64,000 nt of DNA, from contig NZ_CP047048.1 of assembly GCF_030408555.1 (NCBI RefSeq), positions 1,550,001 through 1,614,000 on the forward strand, read 5' to 3'. This DNA is from Corynebacterium aurimucosum. GTDB taxonomy: Bacteria; Actinomycetota; Actinomycetes; Mycobacteriales; Mycobacteriaceae. Shown piece after piece: positions 1-11,436 of this stretch. The translations under genes were made by a program, and so were the position numbers. The notes beneath the pieces are model-generated. The model worked only from the letters and a program-made list of their open reading frames with translations. It was not told the origin of the DNA and searched no databases. The first letter of the stretch is position 1; each line of letters starts with the position of its first letter.

Positions 1-54
1 CTGGCGCTTGCCCAAGCGGTTCAGATTCGGGCCGTTGAGGACGAGAATGGTCAT
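1..54 (-). CDS. aroQ: 3-dehydroquinate dehydratase type II, N-terminal fragment
   Basis: Only the first 18 codons are in the window; the gene runs off the left edge. The translation MTILVLNGPNLNRLGKRQ is the characteristic start of type II dehydroquinase, with the NGPNLN..G segment that forms part of the active site. The enzyme converts 3-dehydroquinate to 3-dehydroshikimate in the cytoplasm, the step directly after AroB. It lies 18 bases downstream of aroB on the same strand and is probably co-transcribed with it. The identification rests on the N-terminus and the aro context. Confidence 0.9.
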   Translation of the reverse strand, partial: MTILVLNGPNLNRLGKRQ

Positions 55-72
55 GGCGAACTCCTTAAATTC

Positions 73-1143
73 CTATACGGTCAGCTGCGCGTAGGCTGCG
101 CGCAGCTCCTCATCAGTGGCGTCTTCCAAGCGCGTGGTTTCCCCGATCCCGGTGAGCGCTACAAAGCGGATGTGGCCGCCGCGGTTCTTCTTGTCATGGC
201 GCATTGCATCCAGCAGCTCCTCGAAATGGTCCTGCTCATAAGTGGTCGGCAGCCCAATCCTGGTCAAGATGTCGCGGTGCGTGGCCACGAGGTTGGCATC
301 GATAAGCCCGCGCGCGTGGGATAGGTGGGCAATGAACATCATGCCCACCGCTACCGCGCGGCCGTGTCGCCACGAGTAGTTCTCGCGACGCTCCACGGCG
401 TGGCCAAAGGTGTGGCCGTAATTGAGAGTCTCGCGCAGCCCGGATTCCTTCAAGTCCTGACCCACCACGTGGGCCTTGACCGCAATAGAACGCTCGATGA
501 GCTCCGGCAGCAGGCCGTCGGGCTCAAGGCATGTGGCGGGATCCTTCAGGTAGTGCTCAATGATCTGCGGGTCATGGATGAAGCCAGTCTTGATAATCTC
601 TGCAGAACCGGCGACGATTTCCTCGGCTGGCAGCGTGCGCAAATGCTCCACATCAACAAAGACTGAGTCCGGCTCATGGAAAGCCCCAACCAGGTTCTTT
701 CCCGCGGCTGTGTTGATGCCGGTTTTGCCGCCCACGGCGGCATCCACCATGGCGAGCAACGTCGTCGGCGCCTGAATCACCGGGATGCCGCGCATCCACG
801 TCGCCGCAGCAAACCCAGCCAGGTCCGTTACCGCACCGCCGCCTAGGCCAATGACGGCATCGCGGCGGCTAAAACCTGCTTCTCCGAAGATATCCCACAA
901 GCGGGCGAGCACGTCGATCCGTTTGGCGGCTTCGGCATCGGGGACCACAACTGCGGTGGCCTCAATCCCCTGTACGCGAGCCTGTTTAACTAAGTCTTGG
1001 GCAGCCTGCGCGAGCGGCGGTTGGTGGATGATTGCCACCTTAGCCGCCCCAATCGCCGCGGCGCGCTCAATCATGGCGGTACTCAGGCCACTGCCAAGAG
1101 TGACCTCATAAGGCGATGGTCCATTAACAGCAATGGTGTGCAT
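73..1143 (-). CDS. aroB: 3-dehydroquinate synthase
   Basis: This 356-residue protein makes 3-dehydroquinate from DAHP, the second step of the shikimate pathway, using NAD and a divalent metal. Visible signatures are the NAD-binding [13 protein letters not shown] near residues 99-111, the phosphate- and lysine-rich segment GGKTGIN..AGKN near 138-150, and the expected metal ligands Glu182 (SAEIIK), His244 (NYGHTFGH) and His260. The length is normal for the family. It sits between aroK and aroQ in a minus-strand aro operon, 75 bases downstream of aroK. Confidence 0.96.
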   Translation of the reverse strand: MHTIAVNGPSPYEVTLGSGLSTAMIERAAAIGAAKVAIIHQPPLAQAAQDLVKQARVQGIEATAVVVPDAEAAKRIDVLARLWDIFGEAGFSRRDAVIGLGGGAVTDLAGFAAATWMRGIPVIQAPTTLLAMVDAAVGGKTGINTAAGKNLVGAFHEPDSVFVDVEHLRTLPAEEIVAGSAEIIKTGFIHDPQIIEHYLKDPATCLEPDGLLPELIERSIAVKAHVVGQDLKESGLRETLNYGHTFGHAVERRENYSWRHGRAVAVGMMFIAHLSHARGLIDANLVATHRDILTRIGLPTTYEQDHFEELLDAMRHDKKNRGGHIRFVALTGIGETTRLEDATDEELRAAYAQLTV

Positions 1144-1218
1144 GGGTGGTGCTCCTTCGGCTGGGGTGGCAGGGTTCGTGAGGCGTCGACACGTAGCGGG
1201 TAAAGAAGTTTCGTCGTC

Positions 1219-1728
1219 CTAGAGGGTTTCGAGGAAGCTCAAGATGTCACCCACCACCTGCTGCGGGGAGCGCACACCAGTGCGCACCTTTAAGTCAGCG
1301 ACCTCGCTGTAGAGGGATCGGCGCGTTTCCAAAAGTTGGGTGTAGTGCGCCAGCGGGTCCGCAGACTCCAACACGGGACGGTTGCTGTCCCCCAGCGTGC
1401 GGGTTACGCCTTCTTCGGGGGTGATATCAAGGAATACAACAGTCAGGCCATCGAGCAGGGCGCGTGTAGATTCGGTCAGCACTGCCCCGCCGCCTAGACT
1501 CACCACGCCAGTAGTGGCGAGTGCCTCGCGCACCGCTTCGGCTTCGACCTCACGGAATGCTGGTTCACCCAGCTCAGAGAAAATCTCGCCGCAAGCCTTG
1601 CCGTAGCGGGCCTCGATGAGGGCATCAGAGTCAACAACCTCGCAGTTCAGCGCGCGGGAGAGGCACCGGCCAATGGTGGTCTTTCCGGAGCCAGGAGGCC
1701 CTACGAGAACGACGTGCGGGGAATTCAT
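1219..1728 (-). CDS. aroK: shikimate kinase
   Basis: This 169-residue protein phosphorylates shikimate at the 3-hydroxyl with ATP. The Walker A loop GPPGSGKTT spans residues 10-18. The shikimate-binding DSDALIE segment with its aspartates begins near residue 33, and the GGG turn lies at 79-81, all in the standard order for this P-loop family. The start codon overlaps the aroC stop by four bases, so the two are probably translationally coupled. The family's usual length is about 170 residues. Confidence 0.96.
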   Translation of the reverse strand: MNSPHVVLVGPPGSGKTTIGRCLSRALNCEVVDSDALIEARYGKACGEIFSELGEPAFREVEAEAVREALATTGVVSLGGGAVLTESTRALLDGLTVVFLDITPEEGVTRTLGDSNRPVLESADPLAHYTQLLETRRSLYSEVADLKVRTGVRSPQQVVGDILSFLETL

Positions 1729-2936
1729 GCCTCACCCCAATCCAAGCGGCTAGCCACGTAATCCTGGTAGGCAGCAATGTTTCGCTTGGTCTCGGCTAAG
1801 CTATCGCCACCAAATTTCTCCAACACGGCACGCGCAAGGACGAGAGCCACCATGGCTTCGGCCACCACGCCAGCCGCTGGAACTGCACAGACATCAGAAC
1901 GCTGATGGATGGCAGTGGCTGGCCCACCCGTAACCATATCAACGGTCTTCAGGGCGCGCGGGACGGTAGAAATCGGCTTCATCGCCGCACGCAAACGCAG
2001 CGTCTGGCCATTAGTCATGCCGCCTTCCAGGCCACCAGCCCGGTTACTCTCCCGGTCCACTCCCTCATCGGTGCGCACCATTTCATCGTGGGCCTCGCTT
2101 CCGCGACGGCGCGCCTCAGCGAAGCCGTCGCCTACTTCAACGCCCTTGATCGCCTGAATACCCATCAAGGCGGCGGCGAGCTGCGCGTCGAGACGGTCCT
2201 CCCCCGAGGTATGGGAGCCTAAACCAATCGGCAGGCCCTCCACGATGACCTCTACAATGCCGCCGAGGGTATCGCCCTGCTTCTTGGCGGTCTCGATTTC
2301 TGAGATCATCGATTCCTCTGCGGCCTTATCGCAGGCACGAACCGGAGAGGCGTCGATGGCCTCAAGGTCCGCAAAGCTAGGGTGCGGGCCCTCATAAGGT
2401 TCTGAGGCACCAATGGAGATGACGTGGGACAGCACCTCGACTCCCAGGGTTTCGCGAAGGAAGTTGCGGGCAACGGTGGCCGCGGCGACGCGGGCAGCGG
2501 TCTCGCGTGCGGAGGAACGCTCCAGAATGGGACGGGCCTCCGCCTGATCAAACTTCACCATGCCGGCGAAATCGGCGTGCCCAGGGCGTGGACGAGTGAG
2601 CGGAGCACCGCGACCGGAAGCCATCGCCTTAGCAGTCTCCGGGTCATCGAGATCTAGCGCATCCGGGGACATGATGGTGGTCCACTTTGGCCACTCCGTG
2701 TTGCCAATCATGATAGCGATGGGGCTACCCAGGGTAAGGCCGTGGCGAATGCCACTGAGCAGAGTGAGATCATCAGCTTCAAACTTCATGCGGGCGCCGC
2801 GGCCGTAGCCGAGGCGGCGGCGAGAGAGCTGGAGAGCAATATCGTCTTGGGAAACGGGAACCCCGGCCGGCATGTGCTCAATGAGTGCAACGAGTGCCTG
2901 GCCGTGAGATTCACCTGCGGTAGTCCAACGAAGCAT
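1725..2936 (-). CDS. aroC: chorismate synthase
   Basis: This 403-residue enzyme forms chorismate from EPSP by trans-elimination and needs reduced FMN. The start used is the ATG at 2936, giving [12 protein letters not shown], the family's typical N-terminus; an in-frame start five codons upstream would add non-conserved residues. Other signatures are [31 protein letters not shown] and [15 protein letters not shown]. It overlaps aroK by four bases. The gene for EPSP synthase (aroA) is not in this window. Confidence 0.96.
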   Translation of the reverse strand: MLRWTTAGESHGQALVALIEHMPAGVPVSQDDIALQLSRRRLGYGRGARMKFEADDLTLLSGIRHGLTLGSPIAIMIGNTEWPKWTTIMSPDALDLDDPETAKAMASGRGAPLTRPRPGHADFAGMVKFDQAEARPILERSSARETAARVAAATVARNFLRETLGVEVLSHVISIGASEPYEGPHPSFADLEAIDASPVRACDKAAEESMISEIETAKKQGDTLGGIVEVIVEGLPIGLGSHTSGEDRLDAQLAAALMGIQAIKGVEVGDGFAEARRRGSEAHDEMVRTDEGVDRESNRAGGLEGGMTNGQTLRLRAAMKPISTVPRALKTVDMVTGGPATAIHQRSDVCAVPAAGVVAEAMVALVLARAVLEKFGGDSLAETKRNIAAYQDYVASRLDWGEA

Positions 2937-2987
2937 GCGGACTATTATCACACGCCAAGGGTTCCTTCGGGGTCACTAGGCCTGCTA

Positions 2988-3380
2988 TCACACCATGTCG
3001 GGGCTAAATAACACAACAAGTCCTGCGGCAATCAACATCCCGGGTCCATGCGCGGGTGTCCTATCCCTGGATATATAGCCCCAGAGCACCGTGCTCAGCG
3101 ACGCCCCCATCATCGCCAGCGCAACCCCCGGTACGCCCGCCACGTGTGCGGTCACCATTCCCAGCGGCAGCGCCAGTTTGAGGTCTCCCCCGCCGATGCT
3201 TCCGGCGCGGCTTAGCAACGCCGCCACCACGTAGATACCCGGCCACAGCAGCCCGGCCACGCTGAACCAGCACAGCGATAAGGCTGCGGCAGGCAGAGTC
3301 AGATAGTTAGGCAGGCGTTTGAAACGCAGGTCATAAATAATTAAAGCGCACCCCCACGCCAAGAAAAGCAGTTCCCCCAT
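2988..3380 (-). CDS. prepilin peptidase (A24 family), short form
   Basis: This polytopic membrane protein of about 130 residues belongs to the type IV prepilin peptidase family, which cleaves leader peptides of type IV pilin-like proteins at the membrane. Both catalytic aspartates are visible: YDLRFKRLPNYLTLP near residue 17 and GGGDLKLA near residue 66, with hydrophobic segments between and after. It has only the peptidase half; the N-terminal methylase half of long homologues is absent. No pilin gene is nearby; the position between aroC and aroE is also found in other corynebacteria and mycobacteria. The ATG at 3380 is chosen; a TTG at 3410 would add 10 residues. Confidence 0.82.
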   Translation of the reverse strand: MGELLFLAWGCALIIYDLRFKRLPNYLTLPAAALSLCWFSVAGLLWPGIYVVAALLSRAGSIGGGDLKLALPLGMVTAHVAGVPGVALAMMGASLSTVLWGYISRDRTPAHGPGMLIAAGLVVLFSPDMV

Positions 3381-3439
3381 GGTCCCGCAGCCTACCGCGT
3401 GGGCGGACAAGACGCACGCACCAAGCTGTGGGGACTTGC

Positions 3440-4246
3440 TTAGGGCAGCTTGAGCGCCTTGTTGAGCGCCGCCAGCATCTCTGCCCGCGGGGCAGTATGC
3501 CCGGTAAACTGCTCAAATTGCGAATAAGCCTGATTAGCCAGCATGATGTGCCCGCCGACGGCCCGGTAGCCATCAGCGGCCGCATGCACAGTGAGCGGAG
3601 TAGGCCACGGATCATAAATAACGTCAAAAACCGGAGCCTTGGCCAGCTGCGTCAGGTATCCCTCCAACGCAGCAGAGGGCACGGTGGAGACAAGGAGATC
3701 TACTGCTCTCGCAAGGCCTGCTAGATCATCCTCGAAGGTTGCCGCATGGAGTGTGAGACCGAGGGCGTCAGCGAGCGGACGCAGTTCAGCTAAACGGTCG
3801 GAGCGATTCAACACGGTAACGTCCTTCACTCCGCGCTGAGCCAGCCCCCACAGGACCGGCCGCGCGGTTCCGCCGGCGCCGATGAGCAGCGCCGAAGACG
3901 GCTGGGAAGAGCCCAAAAGCTCATCGAGCGCGCCCAGCACGCCTTCGGTATCCGTGTTATCCGCGCGCCACCCTTCCGGGGTGCGTACCAAGGTGTTCGC
4001 GGAGCCAATGAGCTCAGCTCGCTCGCTGACGATATCGGCACAAGCAAGGGCATCAAATTTGAGCGGCATGGTGACGGAGAAACCGCAGTACTCCTCGCCT
4101 ACTTCGGCGAGGAAGGCCGGCAAGTCCGTCACCTCATGCTTGGTATAGTCCCACTCCTTCAGGGTCAGGGCCTCATACCCAGCGTTATGCAGGACTGGTG
4201 AGAGCGAGTGGGCAATGGGGCTGCCCACGACTGCGGCGCGCGGCAT
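3440..4246 (-). CDS. aroE: shikimate dehydrogenase
   Basis: This 268-residue protein reduces 3-dehydroshikimate to shikimate with NADPH. The N-terminal substrate site VVGSPIAHSLSP is followed by SVTMPLK, with the catalytic lysine, and later by LLIGAGGTARPVLWGL, the Rossmann nucleotide loop. The start is the ATG at 4246. The reading frame continues upstream without a stop, but that extension overlaps mltG and has shadow-like composition. The gene starts four bases after the mltG stop, so it is probably co-transcribed with mltG. Confidence 0.95.
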   Translation of the reverse strand: MPRAAVVGSPIAHSLSPVLHNAGYEALTLKEWDYTKHEVTDLPAFLAEVGEEYCGFSVTMPLKFDALACADIVSERAELIGSANTLVRTPEGWRADNTDTEGVLGALDELLGSSQPSSALLIGAGGTARPVLWGLAQRGVKDVTVLNRSDRLAELRPLADALGLTLHAATFEDDLAGLARAVDLLVSTVPSAALEGYLTQLAKAPVFDVIYDPWPTPLTVHAAADGYRAVGGHIMLANQAYSQFEQFTGHTAPRAEMLAALNKALKLP

Positions 4247-4250
4247 TGGT

Positions 4251-5459
4251 TTACTGCTCCTCGGCTGGCGGCGCACCTTCGGCCTCGCGCTGGCTGTCCA
4301 GGATGCCAGAGCGCACCGCATCATCGACGTTGGCAAGGTGCTCATCGTAGTTATCGGTAAACACGGTGGTGCCCTTGTCATCGACGGTGACGAAGAAGAG
4401 CCAGTTTCCTTCCGCCGGGTTCTCCATGGCCTGGATAGCTTCCTCCGAAGGCGAGGCAATCGGCGAATCAGGCAGACCGTCCTTGGCGTAGGTATTCCAT
4501 GGCGTCTCGCGGTGGCGGTCCTCATCGGTGGTGGCCAGCTCCACGTCCTCGAGGCCATAGTTCACGGTGGAGTCCAACTCGAGGCGCATCGGTTCATCGA
4601 GGCGGTTGAGGATCACTCGAGCAACCTTGTCGAATTCACCGGCCGGGGACTCGCGTTCCACCAATGAAGCGGCAGTTAGAAGCTCATAGGGCTTCAGACC
4701 AATTGCTTGGGCGCGGTCAACGATGTTGGTGTCGTTGTACTTCTTCGTAGAGCGGGTGATCAGGTCCGTCAGAATCTCCTGGGCATCCATGTTCGGATCC
4801 AGCACGTACTGGCCCGGGGCAATCAGCCCCTCAAGGCGCTTCGGGTCCTCGCCTCGTGCGCGAATCTCTTCCAGGGCCCACTCCGGTGCGCCCAGCTCAG
4901 CTGGGTCCACGGTGGCCGCAATCTTCTCGAGCTCTTCAGCGGAGACGCAGCCACCTTCCTTGCACGAGACCTGGGAAATCAAGGAGTAAATGCCGTAGCG
5001 AACATCACCGCCAAGCACGTTGACGTCGAGCAGCGTGGCACCGCCTTGGACGTCGAGGAGGTCCACCATATTGGCTTCATCGAGCAGCGCTTCGACAGCG
5101 GCCTTCGCGCTCATCTCCTCCTGGAGACGGTAAAAGCCGGGTTTGATTTGGCTTGCGCGTGGGTTGGAGTTGGCTGCTGAGGAGAAAGCTTCGGATGTCT
5201 TCACCACGTTCTTTTCTGCCAGCTCGGGTGCTAATTCACCCATGGACGAGCCTTCTGGGACCTGAACAAGCTGTGTGACACCGTTGCCTTGCCCCTCGTA
5301 GTCCAAGGTACTGCCCCCTCCCAGAAGGCGGAAGCCGATGTAGCCGAGTCCGCCAATGATAAGGACCAAGCTTGCGATGAGCACGGCCATGCCGCGCTGA
5401 CGGCGCTTGACATATTGAGGTTCCATCGAGCGTCCGATGCGTGAAGGTTTACGGCTCAC
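4251..5459 (-). CDS. mltG: endolytic transglycosylase MltG (YceG family)
   Basis: This 402-residue membrane-anchored enzyme cleaves nascent peptidoglycan strands and is thought to terminate glycan elongation. A basic N-terminus (KRRQRG) precedes one membrane segment at about residues 24-46, so the catalytic part faces outside. The C-terminal YceG domain shows [23 protein letters not shown], here cited in parts: the glutamate of VERES is the expected catalytic residue, followed by [19 protein letters not shown] and NWLFFV. The start overlaps the end of ruvX by 11 bases. A second start 11 codons in (MEPQYVKRR) is possible. Confidence 0.92.
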   Translation of the reverse strand: MSRKPSRIGRSMEPQYVKRRQRGMAVLIASLVLIIGGLGYIGFRLLGGGSTLDYEGQGNGVTQLVQVPEGSSMGELAPELAEKNVVKTSEAFSSAANSNPRASQIKPGFYRLQEEMSAKAAVEALLDEANMVDLLDVQGGATLLDVNVLGGDVRYGIYSLISQVSCKEGGCVSAEELEKIAATVDPAELGAPEWALEEIRARGEDPKRLEGLIAPGQYVLDPNMDAQEILTDLITRSTKKYNDTNIVDRAQAIGLKPYELLTAASLVERESPAGEFDKVARVILNRLDEPMRLELDSTVNYGLEDVELATTDEDRHRETPWNTYAKDGLPDSPIASPSEEAIQAMENPAEGNWLFFVTVDDKGTTVFTDNYDEHLANVDDAVRSGILDSQREAEGAPPAEEQ

Positions 5460-5997
5460 GTACTTCGTCTCCTACGTTTGAAGGGCTGTGGCCGTACAAC
5501 GCGAAATGGCGCGCATCCAGCCAGGACTGCAAAATTTCCACCGCGGCAGCTTGGTCAATGACCGAGCGACCACGCTTCTCTGACACGCCAGAGGCCCGCA
5601 AAGCAGAGGTTGCCACCACCGTAGTGAGGCGCTCATCCACCATGCGTACGGGCGGAGGTTCCTTCATCCTGTCATCTTTTGCCAAGCGGCGGCGGATACG
5701 AAACGCGATTTCCTTGGCATGTTTAACACTTGATGAGCCGTTGCCTTTGAGATCACGCGGCAGGCCAACGGCCACCTCGACGGCGTCATACTCATGGATC
5801 AGCTCGAGCAAACGGTCAATATCGCCCTTGTCGCGGTCCTTAAACCCGGTCTCACGCCGGACGGTTTCGACCGGCATGGCCAAGCGCGCGTCTCGGTCAG
5901 ATACCGCCACGCCGATGCGGACGGTACCGACGTCGAGGCCCAAACGGCGCCCCGGGCCGGGATCGTCGACGCCTGGTTTGTCAGGCTCTACGGCCAT
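5449..5997 (-). CDS. ruvX: Holliday junction resolvase-like YqgF/RuvX
   Basis: This 182-residue protein has the RNase H-like fold of the YqgF family, linked to Holliday-junction processing and pre-16S rRNA maturation. The first acidic motif is [17 protein letters not shown], then [14 protein letters not shown] and VDERLTT, the second acidic site, follow in the usual order. An extra N-terminal stretch rich in Asp, Pro and Gly precedes the fold. It lies between alaS and mltG, an order kept in mycobacteria, and overlaps mltG by 11 bases. Which of the two proposed activities dominates cannot be told from sequence. Confidence 0.9.
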   Translation of the reverse strand: MAVEPDKPGVDDPGPGRRLGLDVGTVRIGVAVSDRDARLAMPVETVRRETGFKDRDKGDIDRLLELIHEYDAVEVAVGLPRDLKGNGSSSVKHAKEIAFRIRRRLAKDDRMKEPPPVRMVDERLTTVVATSALRASGVSEKRGRSVIDQAAAVEILQSWLDARHFALYGHSPSNVGDEVREP

Positions 5998-6042
5998 CGT
6001 GCTCCTCCTGATTCTGCGACTCAGCTATTTGCATGCACCTTA

Positions 6043-8736
6043 CTAGTGCTGACCGAGCTCGTCGCGTACAGCATTGAAGGCCGCCTGCAGGCCGTCCGCG
6101 TTCGCGCCCGAGCCCTGGGCCATGTCCGGCTTTCCGCCGCCCTTGCCGTCGACATAGCCAGAAATAACCTTGACCAAGTCACCAGCCTTGACACCGCGCT
6201 CGACTGCGGGCTTAGTGGCGCCAACGATGAACGGGAGCTTGCCGCCCTCGTTCTCCGATGCCAGGACAACCACACCGGCGGCATCACCGAGACGGTTCTT
6301 GATATCAGAAGCCAGTGTGCGCAAGTCTCCACCGTTGACCCCCTTAGGCAGCTTAACAGCCACGAGGGTGAAATCGTTGACGGTCTTCGCAGTAGAGATC
6401 ATCTCCGCGGTCTGGGACATGAGCTGGGCCTTGTGAAGCTCGGCAATTTGCTTCTCAGCGGCCTTGAGCTTCTCCGTCAGCTGCGCGATGCGCTCCGGCA
6501 GGTCCTCAGTTTGGACCTTGAGCTCGCGGGAGACACCCTCGACGAGGGCGGTCTCCTTCGAGTAGTAGCGGAATGCATCCAGGCCCGAATAAGCCTCGAT
6601 GCGGCGCGCGCCCGAACCCACGGAGGATTCGCCGAGGACAGATACCGGGCCGATCTCTGCAGTGTTCTTCACGTGCGTACCACCGCAGAGCTCGATGGAG
6701 AAGGGGCCGCCCATCTCCACGACGCGGACCTCAGAACCGTAGTTCTCACCAAAGAGGGCCATCGCCCCCATCTCCTTGGCCTTCTCCAAGGAGGCCTCGA
6801 TGGTATTGACCGGGAAGTGCTGGTCCACCGCCTGGTTGGTCACCAAAGCGATCTCATCGAGCTGCTCCTGCGTGAGCTGGTCGGTGTAGTTGAAATCAAA
6901 GCGCAGGTAGCCCGGACGGTTCAAGGAACCAGCCTGGACTGCGGTCGGGCCCAGCACCTGGCGCAGCGCGGCGTGGATAAGGTGCGTTGCGGAGTGCGCC
7001 TGCACGGCGCCGTGGCGCCACTGCTGGTCAACTGCGGCGGTCACGCCATTGCCAAGCTCAAGGCCACCGGCGGTCACCGTGGCCTTGTGAACCCACAACT
7101 TCTTGCCAATCTTCTGAACATCCTTGACCTCCAGCAGGGTCTCGCCCGCGATAATGCGGCCGCGGTCGGCGGTCTGGCCACCGGCTTCGGCGTAGAGCGG
7201 CGACTGGTCCAAGATAACCTCGACCGTGTCCCCTGCCTGGACCTCGGAGACCTTCTCGCCATCGCGCACAAGACCGATGACCTTGGCGTCCGACTCCAAG
7301 GTCTCGTAGCCCGTGAACAGCGTCGGGTGGTTATCCACCCAGTCACGGTACAGAGACAGATCAGCATGACCATGCTTCTTGGCTTGGTTATCCGCCTTGG
7401 CGCGGCGGCGCTGCTCACCCATGGCGGCGTCGAAGCCTTCCATGTCTACGGTCAAACCGGCTTCCTGCGCCATTTCCAGGGTCAAGTCGATGGGGAAACC
7501 ATAGGTATCGTGCAGCTCGAAGGCCTTTTCACCGGACAGGACTTTCGGGGTAGCTGCGCGGGAGGTGCTCTTCAGCTCGATCACTGCTTCGTCGAAAAGC
7601 TTGGTACCCGACTCCAAGGTCTTGAGGAAGGCTTTCTCCTCTGCCACGGCAACGCGCAGAATACGCTCGCGGTTTTCTGCGATCTCCGGGTAGGACGGCG
7701 TCATGGTGTCCATGATGGTGTTCATGAAGCGCTCCATGGTCTCGCCTTTCGCGCCCAACAACTTGGCGGAGCGAATGATGCGACGAAGCAGGCGACGCAG
7801 GATGTAGCCGCGGCCCTCGTTACCGGGGGTAACGCCATCCAAGATGAGCATCATGCCGGTACGCGAGTGGTCCGCCACCACGCGGAAACGGATCAGGTCT
7901 TCCTTCGGCGCATCCGGAACGTACTTCGCACCGGTGAGCTCTTCGGCTACGTCGATGACTGGGCGCAACAGGTCCGTTTCGTACACATTGTCCACGTCCT
8001 GCAGGATGCAGGCGACGCGCTCGATGCCCATGCCGGTATCGATGTTCTTCTTGGGCAGCTCGCCCACGATCTCAAAGTTGCCCTTGCCAATGCCTTCGCC
8101 GCGCTCGTTCTGCATGAAGACCAGGTTCCAGATCTCCATGTAGCGATTATCGTCCGCGACGGGACCACCGTCCTGGCCATATTCCGGGCCACGGTCATAG
8201 TAGATCTCGGAGCACGGTCCGCACGGGCCAGGAATGCCCATGGACCAGTAATTATCCTCCATGCCGAGGCGCTGAATGCGCTCGCGGGGAACACCGATTT
8301 TGTTGTGCCAGATATCGGCTGCTTCATCGTCATCGAGGTAGACCGTGACCCACAAACGCTCGGGGTCAAGCCCCAAGCCACCATCCTCTACCGAGTTCGT
8401 CAACAGGTTCCAGGCGTGGGTAATGGCCCCCTCCTTGAAGTACTGGCCAAAGGAGAAGTTGCCTGCCATCTGGAAGAAGGTGTTGTGGCGGGTGGTAATG
8501 CCTACTTCCTCGATATCCAGGGTGCGCACGCACTTCTGGATAGAGGTCGCCGTACCGTTAGCAAAAGGCGGGGTCTGCTGGCCCAAGAAGTAGGGCTTGA
8601 AGGGAACCATGCCGGCGTTGACGAAGAGCAGGTTCGGGTCATCCAGGATCAGCGATGCGCTGGGCACGGCCTCGTGGCCGGCCTTGACGAAGTGCTGGGT
8701 AAAGCGTTCCCGGATCTCATGAGTCTTCACGAGCAA
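6043..8736 (-). CDS. alaS: alanyl-tRNA synthetase
   Basis: This 897-residue class II synthetase charges tRNA-Ala. The N-terminal catalytic domain shows [14 protein letters not shown] sequence ([16 protein letters not shown]) and [15 protein letters not shown]. The editing domain has the zinc motif [12 protein letters not shown] and, further on, [13 protein letters not shown]. The C-terminal part carries a coiled-coil segment and the C-Ala region ending [12 protein letters not shown], in which most family members are glycine rich. The length is normal. It is followed by ruvX 45 bases downstream. Confidence 0.97.
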   Translation of the reverse strand: MLVKTHEIRERFTQHFVKAGHEAVPSASLILDDPNLLFVNAGMVPFKPYFLGQQTPPFANGTATSIQKCVRTLDIEEVGITTRHNTFFQMAGNFSFGQYFKEGAITHAWNLLTNSVEDGGLGLDPERLWVTVYLDDDEAADIWHNKIGVPRERIQRLGMEDNYWSMGIPGPCGPCSEIYYDRGPEYGQDGGPVADDNRYMEIWNLVFMQNERGEGIGKGNFEIVGELPKKNIDTGMGIERVACILQDVDNVYETDLLRPVIDVAEELTGAKYVPDAPKEDLIRFRVVADHSRTGMMLILDGVTPGNEGRGYILRRLLRRIIRSAKLLGAKGETMERFMNTIMDTMTPSYPEIAENRERILRVAVAEEKAFLKTLESGTKLFDEAVIELKSTSRAATPKVLSGEKAFELHDTYGFPIDLTLEMAQEAGLTVDMEGFDAAMGEQRRRAKADNQAKKHGHADLSLYRDWVDNHPTLFTGYETLESDAKVIGLVRDGEKVSEVQAGDTVEVILDQSPLYAEAGGQTADRGRIIAGETLLEVKDVQKIGKKLWVHKATVTAGGLELGNGVTAAVDQQWRHGAVQAHSATHLIHAALRQVLGPTAVQAGSLNRPGYLRFDFNYTDQLTQEQLDEIALVTNQAVDQHFPVNTIEASLEKAKEMGAMALFGENYGSEVRVVEMGGPFSIELCGGTHVKNTAEIGPVSVLGESSVGSGARRIEAYSGLDAFRYYSKETALVEGVSRELKVQTEDLPERIAQLTEKLKAAEKQIAELHKAQLMSQTAEMISTAKTVNDFTLVAVKLPKGVNGGDLRTLASDIKNRLGDAAGVVVLASENEGGKLPFIVGATKPAVERGVKAGDLVKVISGYVDGKGGGKPDMAQGSGANADGLQAAFNAVRDELGQH

Positions 8737-8797
8737 AAGTCCTTCACTGTTGAATGGTTTCTAGTCAGCGCTCAACTTTACCCGTCCGGTGCTCTGC

Positions 8798-10153
8798 TTA
8801 GCGACGCCGCCCCCGGATGATGCCCCGCAACCTCCCCAGGTACTCGCGCACCCGTTTTTCCGCGCCGTGGTCGGTGGGCTGATAATACTCGACATCGGTG
8901 AGCGTCTCCGGTAAATACTGCTGGGCTAGCACACCGCGTGGATCATCATGCGGGTACCGGTAGCCGACGGCGTTTCCCAAGCGCTTGGCACCCTCGTAGT
9001 GGCCGTCGCGCAGGTGCGGCGGGACGTGCCCGCTCTTACCGGCCTGGACATCGGCTTGGGCAGCGTTGATGGCACTAATAACGGAATTCGACTTCGGCGC
9101 CGTGGCCAGGTGGATCGTGGCCTGCGCCAGCGGGATGCGCGCCTCGGGCAGGCCAATCAGGGCCGCAGCCTCCGCCGCGGCCACGGCGGTGGGCAAAGCG
9201 GTGGGATCCGCCATCCCAACGTCCTCGGAGGCATGCACGATGAGCCGGCGCGCTATGAAGCGCGGGTCTTCGCCGGCCTCAATCATGCGGGCAAGGTAGT
9301 GCAACGCGGCGTCCACGTCGGAGCCGCGGATGGACTTAATAAAGGCGGAGACAACATCATAGTGCTGGTCCCCGTCACGGTCATAGCGCACGACCGCGCG
9401 GTTGACGTTGTCTTTGAGAATGTCGACGGTGAGCTCGCCGCCATCCGGCACCGCTTCGGCGGCCGCCTCGAGATAGGTCAGCGTCCGTCGAGCATCACCG
9501 CCGGCGAGCAGCACCAGCTGATCCAAAGCGTCTTCCGTGGCAGTGATTCGCCCCGCCAAACCGCGCTCACTCCTCAGCGCCCGCTCCGCGAGGCTGCGGA
9601 GGGAGACATCGTCAAGCGGCTCCAAGTGCAGCAACAGCGAACGCGAAAGCAGCGGCGCTACCACAGAAAACGAAGGATTCTCGGTGGTCGCGGCCACGAG
9701 AAGGACAGTGCGGTTCTCCACGGCCGCCAGCAACGCATCCTGCTGGGTTTTGGAGAAGCGGTGTACCTCATCGATGAAGAGCACCGTGCGGCGACCTTCG
9801 ATGAGTTCGCGACGCGCATGAGTGATCACTTCGCGGACTTGCTTAACACCAGAGTCCAGGGCAGAAAGCCCAATGAAGTTATCCCCCAAGGAGGAAGCGA
9901 TCAGGGAGGCGAGCGTTGTCTTTCCGGTTCCCGGCGGGCCGTACAGGATGACCGAGGCTTCCCCCGAGCCCTCCACCAGCCGGCGCAACGGGGTCCCCGG
10001 CTCCAGTAGGTGCTTCTGCCCCACCACTTCATCGAGGCTCTGCGGCCGCATGCGCGCGGCAAGGGGTGAGCCTGAATGAGTTGCAAACATATCGGGGCCA
10101 CCCGGCAGGCTGGGCGCTGACTGGTCATCGCCGAAGAGTGACTCCTGCCCCAT
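8798..10153 (-). CDS. rarA: replication-associated recombination protein A (AAA+ ATPase)
   Basis: This 451-residue ATPase of the RarA/MgsA/WRNIP1 family acts at stalled replication forks. The start taken is the ATG at 10153 ([10 protein letters not shown]); upstream in-frame sequence belongs to the neighbouring gene. The Walker A is GPPGTGKT at residues 72-79 and the Walker B/sensor segment is [12 protein letters not shown]. The C-terminal part contains [21 protein letters not shown] and GYRYPHDDP, both typical of the family. Its ATG overlaps the TGA of the upstream phosphotransferase-like gene by one base, suggesting translational coupling. Confidence 0.93.
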   Translation of the reverse strand: MGQESLFGDDQSAPSLPGGPDMFATHSGSPLAARMRPQSLDEVVGQKHLLEPGTPLRRLVEGSGEASVILYGPPGTGKTTLASLIASSLGDNFIGLSALDSGVKQVREVITHARRELIEGRRTVLFIDEVHRFSKTQQDALLAAVENRTVLLVAATTENPSFSVVAPLLSRSLLLHLEPLDDVSLRSLAERALRSERGLAGRITATEDALDQLVLLAGGDARRTLTYLEAAAEAVPDGGELTVDILKDNVNRAVVRYDRDGDQHYDVVSAFIKSIRGSDVDAALHYLARMIEAGEDPRFIARRLIVHASEDVGMADPTALPTAVAAAEAAALIGLPEARIPLAQATIHLATAPKSNSVISAINAAQADVQAGKSGHVPPHLRDGHYEGAKRLGNAVGYRYPHDDPRGVLAQQYLPETLTDVEYYQPTDHGAEKRVREYLGRLRGIIRGRRR

Positions 10154-11379
10154 CAGGACTCCCGGAGACGGGAAGCAACTGCGCGGCCAAATGCGGCCAC
10201 CACGGAGCATCCATCATTCTTGCACTGCGCGGCAAACCGCGACAGCGCCTCGAAAGTTTCATAAAGATCACGGCGGATGAGAGCCTCATCCTCGGTGAAC
10301 GGCCCCTGGTCGGAACGGCGAAGCAACGAGCGATGCGGGTCACGATAAATCTCGGCGTTGCCCTCCGCCAGAGCTACAACGCCTTCGATCCCGCCGGCAT
10401 ACATGGTGGTCACGCTCGACAAGGCCCAGCCTATGAGGCAGGCCACCAGCAATTCATGCAGCGTCTTCTCATCAGCAAACTGGGGCCACACATCGACGAT
10501 GCGGCGCTGCCAGGCTTGGATGAAGATTTCCGCTTCGCTATCAGTAATCGGCCGTGAGAACAGGAATTGTGGGAAGCCTGCAACAACGCAGGCCACGTCA
10601 AAGCCAACGTTACGGAAACCAGCCCATTCATAATCCAGGAAGGTTAACGCTGTCCCCACGATGATGTTGTCTGGGGACAGATCGAAGGGGGTAAAGGCGC
10701 GGTTGCGGCCAGAACTAAAGCTCTGCATGGCGGTGCGAGCCAATTCGCGAACGTGTTTCGGCGGTTCCAGTCCGGCCTCATTGAGAATGTCAGCGCCGAT
10801 CATGATGGAGCTCTTCAGCGAATCATCACGCAGCGCCTGGTGCTCAGCGTATTCGGGATGCCGGCGCAGCTGACGGTTCAGCAGGGCCTCGTAATCCTCC
10901 TCGCGCCCTGCGGTTCCTGCGTGCATCTTGCCCAGCGCGCTGCCCAGGGATCGGAGCAGCTCGACGCGGTCTTCATCGCTGCTGTGGGCGAGGGCATCCG
11001 CCAAGGTGTCGCCATCGCCCGCGTCGGTGAGCACGAGGATGCGCTTTTCCACATCGTGCGCAAGAAGGACTGGGCCTGGGCGGACCTCTTCAGACAGCGC
11101 TGTGGTGAATTGATAGGCCACCACTTCACGCAGGAGTGCGGCGTCATCAATAGTGTGTCCGGTGACCGGGTTGTACTTGATGACGACCGACCGATGTGGA
11201 AAGAAGGCACTTGGTGTCGTGCGGGCACGAAGCACCACAGCATTGCCCGAGCCGGTGAGCTGTTGAATGTCACTCAGCTCAGGCTCGCCGCCATAGCGGC
11301 GGGAAATCATCAGCGATGCTTCCGCCACCACGGCATCAGCCGCAGAACTGTCCATGGACTCGTGTCCCATCGAATTCAC
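10153..11379 (-). CDS. aminoglycoside phosphotransferase-fold protein, substrate unknown
   Basis: This protein of about 408 residues resembles the APH/choline-kinase fold. Seen are VVIKYNPV, with a candidate ATP-binding lysine, the catalytic-loop-like [11 protein letters not shown], and [17 protein letters not shown], the usual metal-binding aspartate segment. The catalytic loop lacks the canonical histidine of HxD: the residue two before the aspartate is proline. That could mean an unusual or inactive kinase. The GTG at 11379 is preferred because GGAGG lies 11 bases upstream; TTG at 11412 and ATG at 11370 are alternatives. It overlaps rarA by one base and follows aspS. Nothing here shows antibiotic resistance. 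Confidence 0.75.
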   Translation of the reverse strand: MNSMGHESMDSSAADAVVAEASLMISRRYGGEPELSDIQQLTGSGNAVVLRARTTPSAFFPHRSVVIKYNPVTGHTIDDAALLREVVAYQFTTALSEEVRPGPVLLAHDVEKRILVLTDAGDGDTLADALAHSSDEDRVELLRSLGSALGKMHAGTAGREEDYEALLNRQLRRHPEYAEHQALRDDSLKSSIMIGADILNEAGLEPPKHVRELARTAMQSFSSGRNRAFTPFDLSPDNIIVGTALTFLDYEWAGFRNVGFDVACVVAGFPQFLFSRPITDSEAEIFIQAWQRRIVDVWPQFADEKTLHELLVACLIGWALSSVTTMYAGGIEGVVALAEGNAEIYRDPHRSLLRRSDQGPFTEDEALIRRDLYETFEALSRFAAQCKNDGCSVVAAFGRAVASRLRES

Positions 11380-11436
11380 TTGCTTGCCTGCCTCCACTAG
11401 TCGTAGGCCCAACTACCTTACCGGCGCTGCGCGGTC

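Noticed and set aside
4247..4558. An N-terminal extension of aroE by 104 codons
   Set aside because: The extra residues lie over mltG in another frame and are rich in Arg, Pro and Ser; AroE proteins begin at the ATG at 4246.
5794..8820. A 1008-codon open frame on the plus strand opposite alaS and ruvX
   Set aside because: It is fully antisense to two conserved genes; its sequence has no recognisable domain. Long stop-free antisense frames are common opposite high-GC genes with strong codon bias.
10153..11379. The phosphotransferase-like gene as an antibiotic-resistance gene
   Set aside because: It is a core gene between aspS and rarA with a changed catalytic loop. Fold similarity alone does not indicate resistance.
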